Counted from the first letter of the stretch, positions 52,089-62,039 are shown. The stretch is 64,000 nt of DNA from an uncultured Sphingomonadaceae bacterium (GCA_947501325.1 CANMVC010000002.1:124001-188000); one strand, 5' to 3'. Notes: generated by a model not told the origin, from the sequence alone. Numbers and translations: made by a program.

Positions 52089-52997
52089 TTACTTAACCCA
52101 ATCGAGGCCCATATCCTGATAGAGGCTCTTATCCTCATCCCAATTCGCGCTGACTTTGACGTGGAGATAGAGGTGCACCGGCTTGCCCAATATCTCGGAC
52201 AGCTCGGCGCGGGCCTTTGCGCCGATATCCTTGATCTGATGGCCGCCTTTGCCAAGGATGATTGCCCGTTGGCTGCTCTTTTCGACCAGAATCTGCTGAT
52301 GGATTTCCAGCGAGCCATCTTCCCGCTCCTTATATTGTTCCATCGCAATGGCGGTCGCATAGGGTAGTTCGGCATGGAGCTGGCGGAAAACCTGCTCACG
52401 GGTGATTTCTGCGGCCAGAATGCGTTCGCTGGCGTCGGAAACCTGATCTTCGGGAAAATGCCACGGGCCTTCCGGCATCGCGTCGACCAGATAGGCCTTG
52501 AGTTCCTCTAGCCCGTCACCGGTTTTTGCGCTGACGAAAAAAGTCTCATCAAAGACGGAGAGATCATTCAGCTTTGACGCGTGATTGAGTAATTTATCCT
52601 TGGCTGCAATATCAACCTTGTTGAGTACCAGGATGATTTTCTCTTTCCGGTGCTTGATCCGCTCAACAATCGAAGTGACTTTCGGGCCCAGGCCAGCGCG
52701 CGAGTCAACCAGAAAAACGATGATATCTGCGTCTTCTGCGCCATCCCAGGCGGCAGAAACCATGGCCCGGTCCAATCGGCGGTGCGGTTCAAAAATACCG
52801 GGCGTATCGACCAGCAACAGCTGTGTATTGTCTTCCATCGCAATGCCCAGCAATCGCGTTCGCGTGGTTTGTGGTTTCGAGCTGGTAATCGCGACCTTCT
52901 GCCCTACCAAAGCATTGATCAATGTCGATTTACCCGCATTGGGCGCGCCGATCAGCGCAACGACACCGCATTTGGGAGGGGCGGATGTTTCGGTCAT
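52089..52997 (-). CDS. era: GTPase Era
   Basis: GTPase that binds 16S rRNA and guides 30S assembly. The 302 residues have P-loop GAPNAGKS at 17-24, the DTPGIFEPH switch II, NKVDIA, and a C-terminal KH domain with ILGKGGHQIKDIGAKAR. It overlaps rnc by four bases, in the standard order lepB-rnc-era, leftward. All GTPase motifs are intact. Confidence 0.96.
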   Translation of the reverse strand: MTETSAPPKCGVVALIGAPNAGKSTLINALVGQKVAITSSKPQTTRTRLLGIAMEDNTQLLLVDTPGIFEPHRRLDRAMVSAAWDGAEDADIIVFLVDSRAGLGPKVTSIVERIKHRKEKIILVLNKVDIAAKDKLLNHASKLNDLSVFDETFFVSAKTGDGLEELKAYLVDAMPEGPWHFPEDQVSDASERILAAEITREQVFRQLHAELPYATAIAMEQYKEREDGSLEIHQQILVEKSSQRAIILGKGGHQIKDIGAKARAELSEILGKPVHLYLHVKVSANWDEDKSLYQDMGLDWVK

Positions 52998-53662
52998 GTA
53001 TATTTTTCCAGAAAGAGTTTCGCAGCAGTCGTCTCGGCGGTTTGGATCGAAGAGGCGGTTGCTTGCACTTCGCCTACCTTGTTGATTATGGCCTTGACGG
53101 TGAACCGCAGGTCATGATGCGGACCGACTTTTTCTACCAGTTCGTAAACCGGCATCTTGCGGTTATGCGCCGCGGCCCATTCCTGCAGCGCCGATTTGGG
53201 ATGCCGGATATCTTTCGCCATTCCCGAAATCCGGTCGCCCCAATATTTCAGGATAAAAGCTTTTGCCGCCTGCATCCCTTGATCGAGATAGACCGCACCG
53301 ATGAGTGACTCCATGACGTCACCCAACACCTTGGCGCTCTGCCGCGCGCCGTCATCCCGGGCTTGCTTGCCGAGCAACAAATGCTCGGACACGCCGAGAT
53401 CTTTCGCAATTTCCCCACAGACTTTACCGGAAACAAGGCCGTTAAGCCGCTGGGACAATTGGCCTTCCGGTTCATTGGGGAATTGCTCGTAAAGCTGTGA
53501 CGCTATCGTTAGCCCCAAAACGCGATCGCCGAGAAATTCAAGACGCTGATAATCACCATCGCCAAAGCTGCCATGCGTGATCGCACGGATATAGAGCGTC
53601 TCGTCGCCCGGCTTCTTTCCGGTCAGTTCGGTTATCCAATCCAGAAATTCCGTCTTATTCAA
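52994..53662 (-). CDS. rnc: Ribonuclease III
   Basis: Cleaves double-stranded RNA, including rRNA precursors. The start is TTG at 53662, overlapping the last eight bases of lepB, with GGAG six bases upstream. This gives 222 residues, the family's normal length. The catalytic motif YQRLEFLGDRVLGL and DVMESLIGAVYLDQG carry the metal-binding Glu and Asp residues, and a dsRNA-binding domain (about 150-220) follows. The much longer reading from 53734 would run through lepB and has no support. It is coupled with era downstream. Confidence 0.95.
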   Translation of the reverse strand: MNKTEFLDWITELTGKKPGDETLYIRAITHGSFGDGDYQRLEFLGDRVLGLTIASQLYEQFPNEPEGQLSQRLNGLVSGKVCGEIAKDLGVSEHLLLGKQARDDGARQSAKVLGDVMESLIGAVYLDQGMQAAKAFILKYWGDRISGMAKDIRHPKSALQEWAAAHNRKMPVYELVEKVGPHHDLRFTVKAIINKVGEVQATASSIQTAETTAAKLFLEKYT

Positions 53663-54461
53663 AACTTTCTCCAATGCGATCCCACCGTGCAGCGCTGAAC
53701 CAGGTCCACGGCTTGATCCATTCCGCAGACCCATCGGTTGAGAAAACCGACACCAGCGCGCGTCCTACCAGATTTTCTTGCGGAACCATACCAATGGCTT
53801 GACCTTCGGAGGCCGGGAACCGGCTGTCCGCACTGCGATCGCGGTTGTCGCCCATCAGGAACATATGGCCTTCGGGGACAACGAAAGTCTGTGTATCATC
53901 ACCCGCTGATCCTTCTGTAACATCCAGAACCTTGTAACTTCTGCCATTAGGCAGCGTTTCCTGATATTGTGGATAGCGGCAAATTCGCTCGCCATTGTCG
54001 TTTGTCGTCTCAAAAAATTCTTCATAACAAGCGCTATTAGGTGACACCAGATGGGTATAATCATCAATTTTCTTGCGGGTCACTTCCGTGCCGTTAATCG
54101 ATACCTTGCCGTTCGTTACCTGGATAATGTCCCCGGACAGACCAATGACGCGTTTGATATAGTCATCATTGCCGCTTGGTGGCGCTTTGAAGACGACCAC
54201 ATCGCCCGGTGTAGGCGCGTTGGCCAATATTCTGCCAGGGATGACCGGTACATTAAACGGCATGCTATATTTGGAATAGCCATAGGGCCATTTCGCCACC
54301 AACAGATAGTCACCCACCATCAGGCGCGGCTGCATCGATTCCGACGGAATATTAAACGGCGACACGATGAAGCTGCGTAAAATTATGACGAATAACGCCA
54401 GTTTTACCAGGAAAATCATGAAATCAGCGGTTTCGGACCGCTCAGTGCTTTTATCTTTCAT
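53655..54461 (-). CDS. lepB: Signal peptidase I
   Basis: Membrane protease that removes signal peptides from exported proteins. The 268 residues have one N-terminal helix (about 16-34), the nucleophile Ser42 in NIPSESMQP, the general base Lys103 in DDYIKRVIGLSGD, and GDNRDRSADSR near the C-terminal side. The start of the leftward lepB-rnc-era run, divergent from pgi, with a 157-base shared region. It completes the export chain with FtsY and Ffh also encoded in this window. Confidence 0.95.
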   Translation of the reverse strand: MKDKSTERSETADFMIFLVKLALFVIILRSFIVSPFNIPSESMQPRLMVGDYLLVAKWPYGYSKYSMPFNVPVIPGRILANAPTPGDVVVFKAPPSGNDDYIKRVIGLSGDIIQVTNGKVSINGTEVTRKKIDDYTHLVSPNSACYEEFFETTNDNGERICRYPQYQETLPNGRSYKVLDVTEGSAGDDTQTFVVPEGHMFLMGDNRDRSADSRFPASEGQAIGMVPQENLVGRALVSVFSTDGSAEWIKPWTWFSAARWDRIGESFE

Positions 54462-54618
54462 CGCGCCCCTTTGCTGATAATGACGCGTGCGGTCAAGAGA
54501 CAGTGTTTAACGACAATTTCCAGTGATTTGACCTTGTTCACAAGATAGACGCAGGATAGAGCTATGACCGCAAATATGGGGCGTATAGATCATTGATAAT
54601 AACTAGAAAGAGTGTGTT

Positions 54619-56112
54619 TTGGATCATTGGACAGCGATAGAAGCCCAGCCTGCATCAACCTTAAAAGCTTTGTTTGACGCCGATCCCGATCGTGTTGCGC
54701 AATGGAGTTTTGACCAATCCGGCATCTATTTCGATTTTTCCAAGACCCATATGAATAGCGCGTTACTGGACGGTTTTCAGAAGCTTTCTGCAGCCAAAGG
54801 TCTCGCCGATCAGATTGAAGCACTGACCAATGGTGTAGCAATTAATATCAGCGAGGGCCGCGCCGCAGAGCATACCGCCGAACGCGGCATCGGTGCTGAT
54901 ACCAGTGTCGAAAATGCAAGATTGCTCAAAAGCAGAATGAAAGCTTTGGTTCAAGCCATTGATGCCGGTGCTTTAGGCGAGATTGAGCATATTATTCATC
55001 TGGGTATTGGTGGATCGGCATTAGGGCCGGAATTGCTACTCGAAGCCCTGAAAATCGGTGACGAAAAATATGAGACGGCTGTCATCTCGAACATTGATGG
55101 CTGCGCGCTCGAACCGGTGCTCGAGCGTTTTGACGCGCATAAAACATTGCTGGTGATCGCTTCGAAAAGCTTCACGACCGCGGAAACCTTCCTCAATGCG
55201 CGGTCGGTGACAGACTGGATGACAGAGCAGGGCGTCACTGATCCTTTCGGAAAAATCGTCGCACTGACTGCCATGCCGGACAAGGCGGTTGAATGGGGCG
55301 TGGATGAAAGCCGCGTTTTGCCCTTTTCTGAGACAGTCGGCGGGCGTTATTCGCTTTGGTCCTGTATCGGGTTTAGCGTCGCCTTGACGCTGGGCGTGGA
55401 TGTTTTCGATGACCTGCTTGCTGGTGGCGCCGAAATGGATCAGCATTTCAAAGAGGCTTCCTTTGATCAGAATATACCGGTCATAGCTGCCTTTTGTGAC
55501 CAATATTATAGCCAGATCCGCAATTGCGAGACCCGCGCCGTCTTCGCCTATGACGAACGATTGGGCCTTTTGCCGGATTACCTGCAACAGCTTGAAATGG
55601 AAAGTAACGGAAAATCGGTTTTGGCGGACGGCAAGCCGCTTGATCGCCACAGCAGCCCGATTGTCTGGGGCGGAGTTGGAACCGATGCGCAGCATGCCGT
55701 GTTCCAATTGCTCCATCAGGGCACCCATCTTGTACCGGTTGAATTTCTTGCTGTGATTGAACCGGGCCATTCCCTGGCTGCCGAACATCATCACGGCTTG
55801 TTGCTCAATTGTTTCGCGCAGGGCGCTGCCCTGATGACAGGCAAGGAATCCGATGACGCTAATCGAAATTATCCGGGCGACAGACCGTCGGTCACTCTAC
55901 TACTGGACGATCTTGACGGGCGGACTTTGGGCGCGCTGATCGCTTTTTACGAGCATCGCACATTTGCAAATGCTGTGCTGTTGGGCATTAACCCCTATGA
56001 CCAGTTTGGTGTGGAGCTGGGCAAGGAGATGGCCAATGCGCTTTTGGCAGGGGATAGTAACCAAATGGACCTGTCGACCGAAACACTAAAAAACCGGGCA
56101 TTTCCTGCCTGA
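54619..56112 (+). CDS. pgi: Glucose-6-phosphate isomerase
   Basis: Interconverts glucose-6-phosphate and fructose-6-phosphate. The 497 residues have GIGGSALGPELL (near 130-141), ASKSFTTAETFLNA, the GGRYSLWS loop and catalytic Glu and His in later segments (LPDYLQQLEMESNGK, QGTHLVPVEFL). The start is TTG at 54619 with AGAAAGAG upstream. The gene is 17 bases before gor, suggesting a shared transcript. This fits glucose-6-phosphate supply for NADPH, which glutathione reductase uses. Confidence 0.94.
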   Translation: MDHWTAIEAQPASTLKALFDADPDRVAQWSFDQSGIYFDFSKTHMNSALLDGFQKLSAAKGLADQIEALTNGVAINISEGRAAEHTAERGIGADTSVENARLLKSRMKALVQAIDAGALGEIEHIIHLGIGGSALGPELLLEALKIGDEKYETAVISNIDGCALEPVLERFDAHKTLLVIASKSFTTAETFLNARSVTDWMTEQGVTDPFGKIVALTAMPDKAVEWGVDESRVLPFSETVGGRYSLWSCIGFSVALTLGVDVFDDLLAGGAEMDQHFKEASFDQNIPVIAAFCDQYYSQIRNCETRAVFAYDERLGLLPDYLQQLEMESNGKSVLADGKPLDRHSSPIVWGGVGTDAQHAVFQLLHQGTHLVPVEFLAVIEPGHSLAAEHHHGLLLNCFAQGAALMTGKESDDANRNYPGDRPSVTLLLDDLDGRTLGALIAFYEHRTFANAVLLGINPYDQFGVELGKEMANALLAGDSNQMDLSTETLKNRAFPA

Positions 56113-56129
56113 GTTATCAAGGAAATAAA

Positions 56130-57476
56130 ATGTCGAAATATGATTATGACCTGTTCGTCATCGGCGCAGGATCGGGCGGAACAAGAGCGGCGCGCGTGTC
56201 CGCATCTTATGGCGCCAAAGTAGCCGTTGCGGAAGAATATCGCGTTGGTGGCACCTGTGTCATTCGTGGCTGTGTCCCGAAAAAAATGCTGGTTTACGGC
56301 TCTCATTTTTCCGAAGATTTGGAAGATGGCAAGAATTTTGGCTGGACCTGGGAGAATGCGAAATTCGACTGGACCAAGTTGCGCGATCATATCCTGACCG
56401 ACGTTGATCGGATCAACGATGCCTATACCCAGACACTCAACAACCACGATGTCGAAATCATATTGGAGCGTGCAGAGATTGTCGGGCCACATGAAGTCAA
56501 GCTTGCCAGCGGCAAAACCGTAACCGCGAAATATATATTGGTTGCGGTTGGCGCGTGGCCGGATGTACCGGAATTTCCGGGCAGCGAGCATATGCTGACA
56601 TCCAATGAAATGTTCCATTTGGATAAACTTCCCGAAACGGTGATCATCTCCGGCGGAGGCTATATTGCCAATGAATTTGCCGGTATTTTCAATGGGCTGG
56701 GTAGCGAAGTATTTGTGGTCAATCGGTCAGACGTGATCTTGCGCGGATATGATGAAAGCCTGCGCGACCGGTTGCTGCAAATCGCCATGACCAAGGGCAT
56801 TAATTACAAATTCAACTGCACCTTCGACAAGATTGAAGAACGCGAAGATGGGGCGCTGGATGTCTATATGGACGGCAAGCCATCGATGCGGGCCGATGTA
56901 GTGCTCGCGGCCACCGGTCGTCGTCCCAAGATTGAGGGCCTTGGCCTTGAAAGTGCAGGCGTCGAAACGAACGACAAAGGTGCCATCAAAGTGGATGAAT
57001 ATAGCCGGACCAATGTCGATAGCATCTACGCCGTGGGCGATGTGACAGACCGCGTCCAACTGACTCCTGTTGCCATTCGTGAAGGGCAGGCTTTTGCGGA
57101 AACGGTGTTTAATGATACGCCCAAAACAGTCGATTATAGCTGCATTCCATCGGCGGTATTTTCCCAACCGCCTATTGCTTCGGTCGGCCTGACCGAGGGC
57201 GAGGCGCGAACGCAATATGGCAATATCAAGGTCTATTCGTCCGATTTCCGGGCGATGCGCAACGCCTTTGCTGACCGTCCAGAACGCAGCCTGTACAAAA
57301 TGATTGTCGAGGCCACGAACGAGAAGATTCTTGGTCTGCATATGATCGGCCCGGATGCCCCGGAAATCCTCCAGGCTGCGGCAGTGGCCGTGAAAGCGGG
57401 TTTGACCAAGCAGGCTTTTGACGACACCATTGCCCTGCATCCCAGCATGGCTGAGGAATTGGTCCTGCTCAAATAG
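56130..57476 (+). CDS. gor: Glutathione-disulfide reductase
   Basis: NADPH-dependent reductase of oxidised glutathione. The 448 residues have the FAD loop [15 protein letters not shown], the redox pair Cys43 and Cys48 (GGTCVIRGCVPKK), a NADP loop ISGGGYIANEFAGI, and AVGDVTDRVQLTPVAI. The C-terminal HPSMAEELV has the proton-relay His437 and Glu442, with Ser where Thr is commonest. It is the plant/alphaproteobacterial GR type. It serves the glutathione-using proteins encoded here (GFA pair, MAPEG pair, peroxiredoxin) by inference. Confidence 0.93.
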   Translation: MSKYDYDLFVIGAGSGGTRAARVSASYGAKVAVAEEYRVGGTCVIRGCVPKKMLVYGSHFSEDLEDGKNFGWTWENAKFDWTKLRDHILTDVDRINDAYTQTLNNHDVEIILERAEIVGPHEVKLASGKTVTAKYILVAVGAWPDVPEFPGSEHMLTSNEMFHLDKLPETVIISGGGYIANEFAGIFNGLGSEVFVVNRSDVILRGYDESLRDRLLQIAMTKGINYKFNCTFDKIEEREDGALDVYMDGKPSMRADVVLAATGRRPKIEGLGLESAGVETNDKGAIKVDEYSRTNVDSIYAVGDVTDRVQLTPVAIREGQAFAETVFNDTPKTVDYSCIPSAVFSQPPIASVGLTEGEARTQYGNIKVYSSDFRAMRNAFADRPERSLYKMIVEATNEKILGLHMIGPDAPEILQAAAVAVKAGLTKQAFDDTIALHPSMAEELVLLK

Positions 57477-57605
57477 GTTGACGCTACGGCATGGGCCGTT
57501 TCAAAAGTAACTTAATTGATCGATTAATTTGACATTGACGATTGCCTAACCGGCTGTGCATTGACTAGGGCATATCACACCTAGTGATTCACAGTCGGGG
57601 GATGA

Positions 57606-59132
57606 ATGTCAGACATTATCGCACAATTGGAAGCCAAGCGCGCAGAGGCGATGCTCGGCGGCGGACAAAAACGGATTGATAGCCAGCATGCCAAAGGCAA
57701 GCTGACCGCACGCGAACGGATTGAGATCCTTCTTGACGAAGGGTCTTTTGAAGAAATCGACATGTATGTCGAACATAATTGTGTCGATTTCGGCATGGAA
57801 GAAACCAAAATTGCGGGCGACGGTGTTGTTACCGGCTCAGGTACGATTAATGGCCGTTTGATTTTTGTGTTCTCTCAGGATTTCACTGTCTTCGGCGGCT
57901 CGCTCAGCGAACGCCATGCAGAGAAAATCTGTAAGATACTGGAAAACGCCATGAAGGTCGGCGCTCCCGTCATTGGCATTAATGACAGCGGCGGAGCGCG
58001 TATTCAGGAAGGTGTCGCATCGCTTGGCGGATATGCCGACGTGTTTCAGCGCAATGTGCTGGCCAGCGGGGTTGTTCCACAGCTCAGCCTGATCATGGGG
58101 CCCTGTGCGGGCGGAGCGGTCTACTCACCGGCGATGACAGACTTTATCTTCATGGTGAAGGATAGCAGCTATATGTTCGTGACCGGTCCGGATGTTGTGA
58201 AGACGGTCACCAACGAGATTGTAACCCAGGAAGAATTGGGCGGGGCCGTAACCCACACCACCAAGACCAGCGTCGCCGATGTCGCTTATGAAAATGACAT
58301 TGAAGCCCTGCTCGCGGCGCGTGATTTCATCGATTATATGCCGCTGAGCAATCGGGAAGAAGTGCCCGAGCGACCAACGGCCGATCCATGGGACCGATTG
58401 GAAGACAGTCTCGATACATTGGTTCCCGCTAACGCGAACCAGCCTTATGACATGCATGAGGTCATTCAAAAGATGTTGGATGAAGGCGAGTTTTTTGAAA
58501 TTCAGCCAGCCCATGCCGGCAATATCATCTGCGGTTTTGGCCGGATAGAAGGCTCTACCGTTGGCGTGGTCGCCAATCAGCCGATGGTTCTCGCTGGTTG
58601 TCTTGATATTAATGCATCGAAGAAAGCGGCACGCTTTGTCCGCTATTGCGATGCGTTCAATATTCCGATTGTGACTCTGGTCGATGTCCCCGGCTTTCTG
58701 CCCGGCACATCGCAAGAGCATAATGGCATTATCAAACATGGCGCAAAGCTGCTCTTCGCCTATGCCGAGGCAACGGTGCCGAAGATCACGATCATCACCC
58801 GCAAAGCCTATGGTGGTGCCTATGACGTCATGGCGTCAAAACATCTGCGCGGCGACTTGAATTATGCCTGGCCGACCGCCGAAATCGCGGTCATGGGCGC
58901 CAAGGGGGCAGTCGAGATCATCTTCCGCGGCAAGACTGAAGAGGAAATTGCCGAGAAAACCAAGGAATATGAAGACCGCTTCGCCAATCCGTTTATCGCG
59001 GCACAAAAGGGCTTTGTGGATGAGGTAATCATGCCGCATTCGACAAGGAGACGCGTGGCACTGGGATTGCGGAAGCTGCGCAACAAGCAGCTCGAAAATC
59101 CGTGGAAAAAGCATGACAATATTCCGCTGTGA
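57606..59132 (+). CDS. pccB: Propionyl-CoA carboxylase beta chain
   Basis: Carboxyltransferase subunit of propionyl-CoA carboxylase, giving methylmalonyl-CoA. The 508 residues hold the two crotonase-like halves, with [53 protein letters not shown] (partly quoted) and [14 protein letters not shown]. The biotin-bearing alpha chain (pccA) is not in this window and may lie after the mutase gene. The 129-base upstream gap holds the promoter. It begins the propionate/methylmalonyl cluster that runs to the right edge. Confidence 0.95.
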   Translation: MSDIIAQLEAKRAEAMLGGGQKRIDSQHAKGKLTARERIEILLDEGSFEEIDMYVEHNCVDFGMEETKIAGDGVVTGSGTINGRLIFVFSQDFTVFGGSLSERHAEKICKILENAMKVGAPVIGINDSGGARIQEGVASLGGYADVFQRNVLASGVVPQLSLIMGPCAGGAVYSPAMTDFIFMVKDSSYMFVTGPDVVKTVTNEIVTQEELGGAVTHTTKTSVADVAYENDIEALLAARDFIDYMPLSNREEVPERPTADPWDRLEDSLDTLVPANANQPYDMHEVIQKMLDEGEFFEIQPAHAGNIICGFGRIEGSTVGVVANQPMVLAGCLDINASKKAARFVRYCDAFNIPIVTLVDVPGFLPGTSQEHNGIIKHGAKLLFAYAEATVPKITIITRKAYGGAYDVMASKHLRGDLNYAWPTAEIAVMGAKGAVEIIFRGKTEEEIAEKTKEYEDRFANPFIAAQKGFVDEVIMPHSTRRRVALGLRKLRNKQLENPWKKHDNIPL

Positions 59133-59253
59133 AGGGTGATTTTAGTGGTATTTGACATCCGTATCTATCGATTAAAACGGTCGCTTTTCCCGACTGTCAT
59201 TCTTGCAATTTCCGCTCTTTAACATTATAAGGACATGATAAGGAGTGCTTGAG

Positions 59254-59535
59254 ATGCAAAGCGAACGCGTGACTTTTCTGACATCACCGGAAGGCAAAGC
59301 CTCTATCGCTGCTCGAGCGGCAGCTAATGGCGTATCTATTGGTGAGTATATTCGTCGCAAAGTGGAAGATAATGACGATCTGACTTCCGCCCAAGAAGAA
59401 GAACTGCAGATATTGATTGACCAAATAAATTTGGCTGTGCCCAGAATACGGAAGTCGCTGGAAAGCGCGACCAGCATTTTGCGTGATTTACGCAAGGAAA
59501 ATGACGAGTTTTTTAGCTCTAGAGGCATTGCCTGA
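59254..59535 (+). CDS. Small hypothetical protein with ribbon-helix-helix-like N-terminus
   Basis: A 93-residue protein I do not recognise. The first 40 residues (RVTFLTSPEGKASIAARAAANGVSIGEYIRRKVE) have the strand-helix-turn-helix pattern of ribbon-helix-helix DNA-binding proteins. The rest is a charged helical segment that may pair with a partner. The ATG at 59254 has AGGAG eight bases before it. A GTG at 59245 would add three residues. It overlaps the next gene by one base (TGATG). Plasmid mobilisation MobC-like proteins or antitoxins are alternatives, but no toxin or relaxase is near. Confidence 0.65.
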   Translation: MQSERVTFLTSPEGKASIAARAAANGVSIGEYIRRKVEDNDDLTSAQEEELQILIDQINLAVPRIRKSLESATSILRDLRKENDEFFSSRGIA

Positions 59536-59750
59536 TGAGCGCCGTCAGCGATGTCCTGGCCGGATTGAAAAAGGTCATATTGCTTGAAGAGAATGTATCC
59601 CGCCTACAAGAGGAAGTGGCTGGCGTGGCGAAAGATGTGCGCCGAACGAGAGATTATGCTGCTGAGATAGACAAGCGCGTAGTTCGGATCGAAACAATGA
59701 TAGAAATGTCCGGCCGTACCTCGGAAAATCAACCGAGGATTGAGAAATGA
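59535..59750 (+). CDS. Small coiled-coil protein
   Basis: A 71-residue protein with a coiled-coil heptad pattern at about 10-58 (LKKVILLEENVSRLQEEVAGV and on), rich in Glu, Arg and Val. It has no membrane segment or Cys. It is translated from an ATG overlapping the previous stop by one base, so the two are co-expressed and may form a complex. The residue pattern is that of small coiled-coil proteins of unknown role. It is 58 bases before the DUF808 gene. Confidence 0.6.
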   Translation: MSAVSDVLAGLKKVILLEENVSRLQEEVAGVAKDVRRTRDYAAEIDKRVVRIETMIEMSGRTSENQPRIEK

Positions 59751-59808
59751 AAATAATCAGAGCAAATAATGGTGCGACCACCACCACGTGCTGGAACCTA
59801 AGCGCGTA

Positions 59809-60753
59809 GTGCCAACAGGATTAGTAGCCCTTCTCGACGATGTCGCGGCCATTGCAAAGGTCGCTGCCGCATCGATTGATGATATTAGTGTAGCCGCCGC
59901 GCGTGCGGGAACCAAATCTGCGGGTGTCGTTATCGATGACGCCGCTGTCACACCGCAATATGTGACCGGTTTTAGCCCGGCGCGTGAATTGCCGATGATC
60001 TGGAAGATCGCCAAGGGATCTATCAAGAACAAGCTTCTGTTTCTGCTGCCCGCAGCCGTTCTGCTGGGTCAGTTTGCACCGTTTCTGATCCCAATCATCT
60101 TGATCCTTGGCGGCCTGTTCCTATGTTATGAAGCGGCTGAAAAAGTACTGGAATGGCTTCATGTCGATGAAACCACCAAGCACGCAAAACCTGCCATTGT
60201 CGAAGGCCCTGGCCGCGAAGATGAAATGGTATCGGGCGCAATCCGCACCGATTTCATTCTGTCTGCGGAGATAATGGCGATCGCTCTGTCCGAGGTTACT
60301 GATGAAGTTTGGTGGCAACAGGGCATCATTCTCGCGCTGATCGGCATCGTGATAACGGTGGGTGTCTACGGTGTTGTCGCTTTGATCGTGAAAATGGATG
60401 ATGTCGGGCTGCATCTCGCGACCGAAAATGAAGGATTTGTCGCATCCTTTGGGCGCGGCCTGGTCGCGTTTATGCCCAAATTGCTGACCACCATTTCGAT
60501 CATTGGCACACTGGCCATGGCATGGGTCGGCGGAGGCCTGCTGGTGCATAATATCGCGGCGGTTGGCTGGCATGGTCCGGAGCATCTTATTGAAGTCATT
60601 TCACATCCGCTCGTCGGCCTGTTCCCTGAAACGGCCCAGCTATTTGCCAGCGGGATCAGTTTTGCGATATTATCCGGCCTGCTCGGCGTAGCCGTGGGCG
60701 CGGTGATCGCGCCACTGGTTCATAAAATCATTCCGCACGGAGAAGCACATTGA
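59809..60753 (+). CDS. DUF808 (YedI-type) inner-membrane protein
   Basis: A 314-residue protein of the DUF808/YedI family. The N-terminal VPTGLVALLDDVAAIAKVAAASIDDI is the hallmark, followed by VIDDAAVTPQYVTGF and about six membrane helices. The function is unknown. The family start suggests GTG at 59809; an upstream GTG at 59788 would add seven residues with no match, and both lack a strong ribosome-binding site. Its stop overlaps the epimerase start by four bases, so it is cotranscribed with the methylmalonyl genes although it has no known link to them. Confidence 0.85.
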   Translation: MPTGLVALLDDVAAIAKVAAASIDDISVAAARAGTKSAGVVIDDAAVTPQYVTGFSPARELPMIWKIAKGSIKNKLLFLLPAAVLLGQFAPFLIPIILILGGLFLCYEAAEKVLEWLHVDETTKHAKPAIVEGPGREDEMVSGAIRTDFILSAEIMAIALSEVTDEVWWQQGIILALIGIVITVGVYGVVALIVKMDDVGLHLATENEGFVASFGRGLVAFMPKLLTTISIIGTLAMAWVGGGLLVHNIAAVGWHGPEHLIEVISHPLVGLFPETAQLFASGISFAILSGLLGVAVGAVIAPLVHKIIPHGEAH

Positions 60754-61184
60754 AATTAGGCCGCCTCAATCACATCGGCGTAGTTACTCCCTCTATCCCC
60801 GACAGCATCGCCCATTGGCGCGATGTTATGGGAGCGACATCCATTGGAGAACCTTTCGACCTTCCGGCACAAGGCGTGAAGGTCTGTTTTGTCGATACAC
60901 CAGCAGATGGGCCCACGAATGGCACACAGATCGAATTGATCGAACCGCTCGGCGAAGATAGTCCGATCCATGGGTTTCTTGCCAAAAACCCGCTTGGCGG
61001 ACAGCATCATATTTGTTTTGAAGTGCCCGATATTCATGCCGCCAGGGCCGAATTCGAAGCCATGGGCAAGCGCGTCCTGGGCGAACCGCGCATTGGCGCG
61101 CACGGCACTCTTATCTTTTTTGTGCATCCCAAGGATACGGGCGGGATGCTAACCGAGATTATGGAAACACCAAAGGATCACTGA
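60750..61184 (+). CDS. mce: Methylmalonyl-CoA epimerase
   Basis: Interconverts the (2S)- and (2R)-methylmalonyl-CoA forms so that the mutase can act. The 144-residue vicinal-oxygen-chelate protein has metal ligands His8 (RLNHIGV), Gln60, His87 (GGQHHICFEV) and Glu136 (LTEIMETP). The start is TTG at 60750, overlapping the DUF808 stop (TTGA). It is flanked by pccB and the mutase gene, confirming the pathway. Confidence 0.93.
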   Translation: MKLGRLNHIGVVTPSIPDSIAHWRDVMGATSIGEPFDLPAQGVKVCFVDTPADGPTNGTQIELIEPLGEDSPIHGFLAKNPLGGQHHICFEVPDIHAARAEFEAMGKRVLGEPRIGAHGTLIFFVHPKDTGGMLTEIMETPKDH

Positions 61185-61253
61185 TCCGCTCAGCCAAAAA
61201 TAGAAAAGTCGATCCGGAACCAACCGGTTTGACGCCACTCAAAGGGACAACAT

Positions 61254-62039
61254 ATGGAATTCGAGAATATCAAACTGGCCATTGCCGATCAGGTGGCAAC
61301 GATCACGCTGAACCAGCCTAGCCGCCTCAACGCTTGCTCCCTGGACATGGCGGATGACATCTATTTGGCGCTCGACAAGCTGGAAGATGCACGCGCGGTC
61401 ATCATCACCGGTGAAGGCCGTGCCTTTTGTGCAGGTGCCGATCTTCAAGCCAAAGGCGGTGATAGCGCTTTGTCAGGTGGGCAGGGCTCATATGCGGCGC
61501 TGAACAAGCATTATAACCCGTTGATGCTGAAACTCGCCAAGCTGAATATTCCGACGATTACCGCGGTCAACGGTCCAGCGGCAGGCGTGGGTTGTTCCAT
61601 CGCGCTGGCAAGTGATTTTGCGATTGCCGGAAAGTCCGCCTATTTCTTGCAGGCCTTCGTCAATATTGGTCTGGTGCCCGATGGCGGGGCGAGCTGGATG
61701 CTGACCCGTTTAGTCGGCAAGGCGCGGGCCACCGAGATGATGATGCTTGGCGAAAAAATTCCCGGCGAAAAAGCCGCAGATTGGGGATTAATCTATAAAT
61801 GCGTGGACGATGCCGCTTTGATGGATGAAGCCAACGCCTTGGCAAAGCGTCTGGCCAATGGACCAACAGTCGCCTTGGGCGTCATGCGTCAAAATCTGGC
61901 CGCGGCGCTCGAAAGCGACTATAGTTCGGCTCTGCTCAAGGAAGCCGAAGGCCAGCGACTGGCCGGTGACAGCAAAGATGCACGCGAGGGTGCGATATCC
62001 TTCCTGCAAAAACGGAAAGCCGAATTTAAGGGCGAATAA
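61254..62039 (+). CDS. Enoyl-CoA hydratase/isomerase, PaaG-like
   Basis: A 261-residue crotonase-fold enzyme. The oxyanion region is [13 protein letters not shown] and [20 protein letters not shown]; the [14 protein letters not shown] motif has Asp143, the acid of PaaG/PaaB-type isomerases, while the two Glu residues of true hydratases are not both present. It is therefore more likely an isomerase such as PaaG than a standard hydratase. It is located between mce and the mutase gene, and its TAA overlaps the mutase ATG by one base. The role in the propionate cluster is unclear. Confidence 0.85.
   Translation: MEFENIKLAIADQVATITLNQPSRLNACSLDMADDIYLALDKLEDARAVIITGEGRAFCAGADLQAKGGDSALSGGQGSYAALNKHYNPLMLKLAKLNIPTITAVNGPAAGVGCSIALASDFAIAGKSAYFLQAFVNIGLVPDGGASWMLTRLVGKARATEMMMLGEKIPGEKAADWGLIYKCVDDAALMDEANALAKRLANGPTVALGVMRQNLAAALESDYSSALLKEAEGQRLAGDSKDAREGAISFLQKRKAEFKGE

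Noticed and set aside
57477-57605. sigma70 promoter and hairpin before pccB
   Set aside because: TTGACA-like and TTGACG-like boxes occur, but no -10 box fits the spacing convincingly, and the ACGGC/GCCGT stem is only five pairs.
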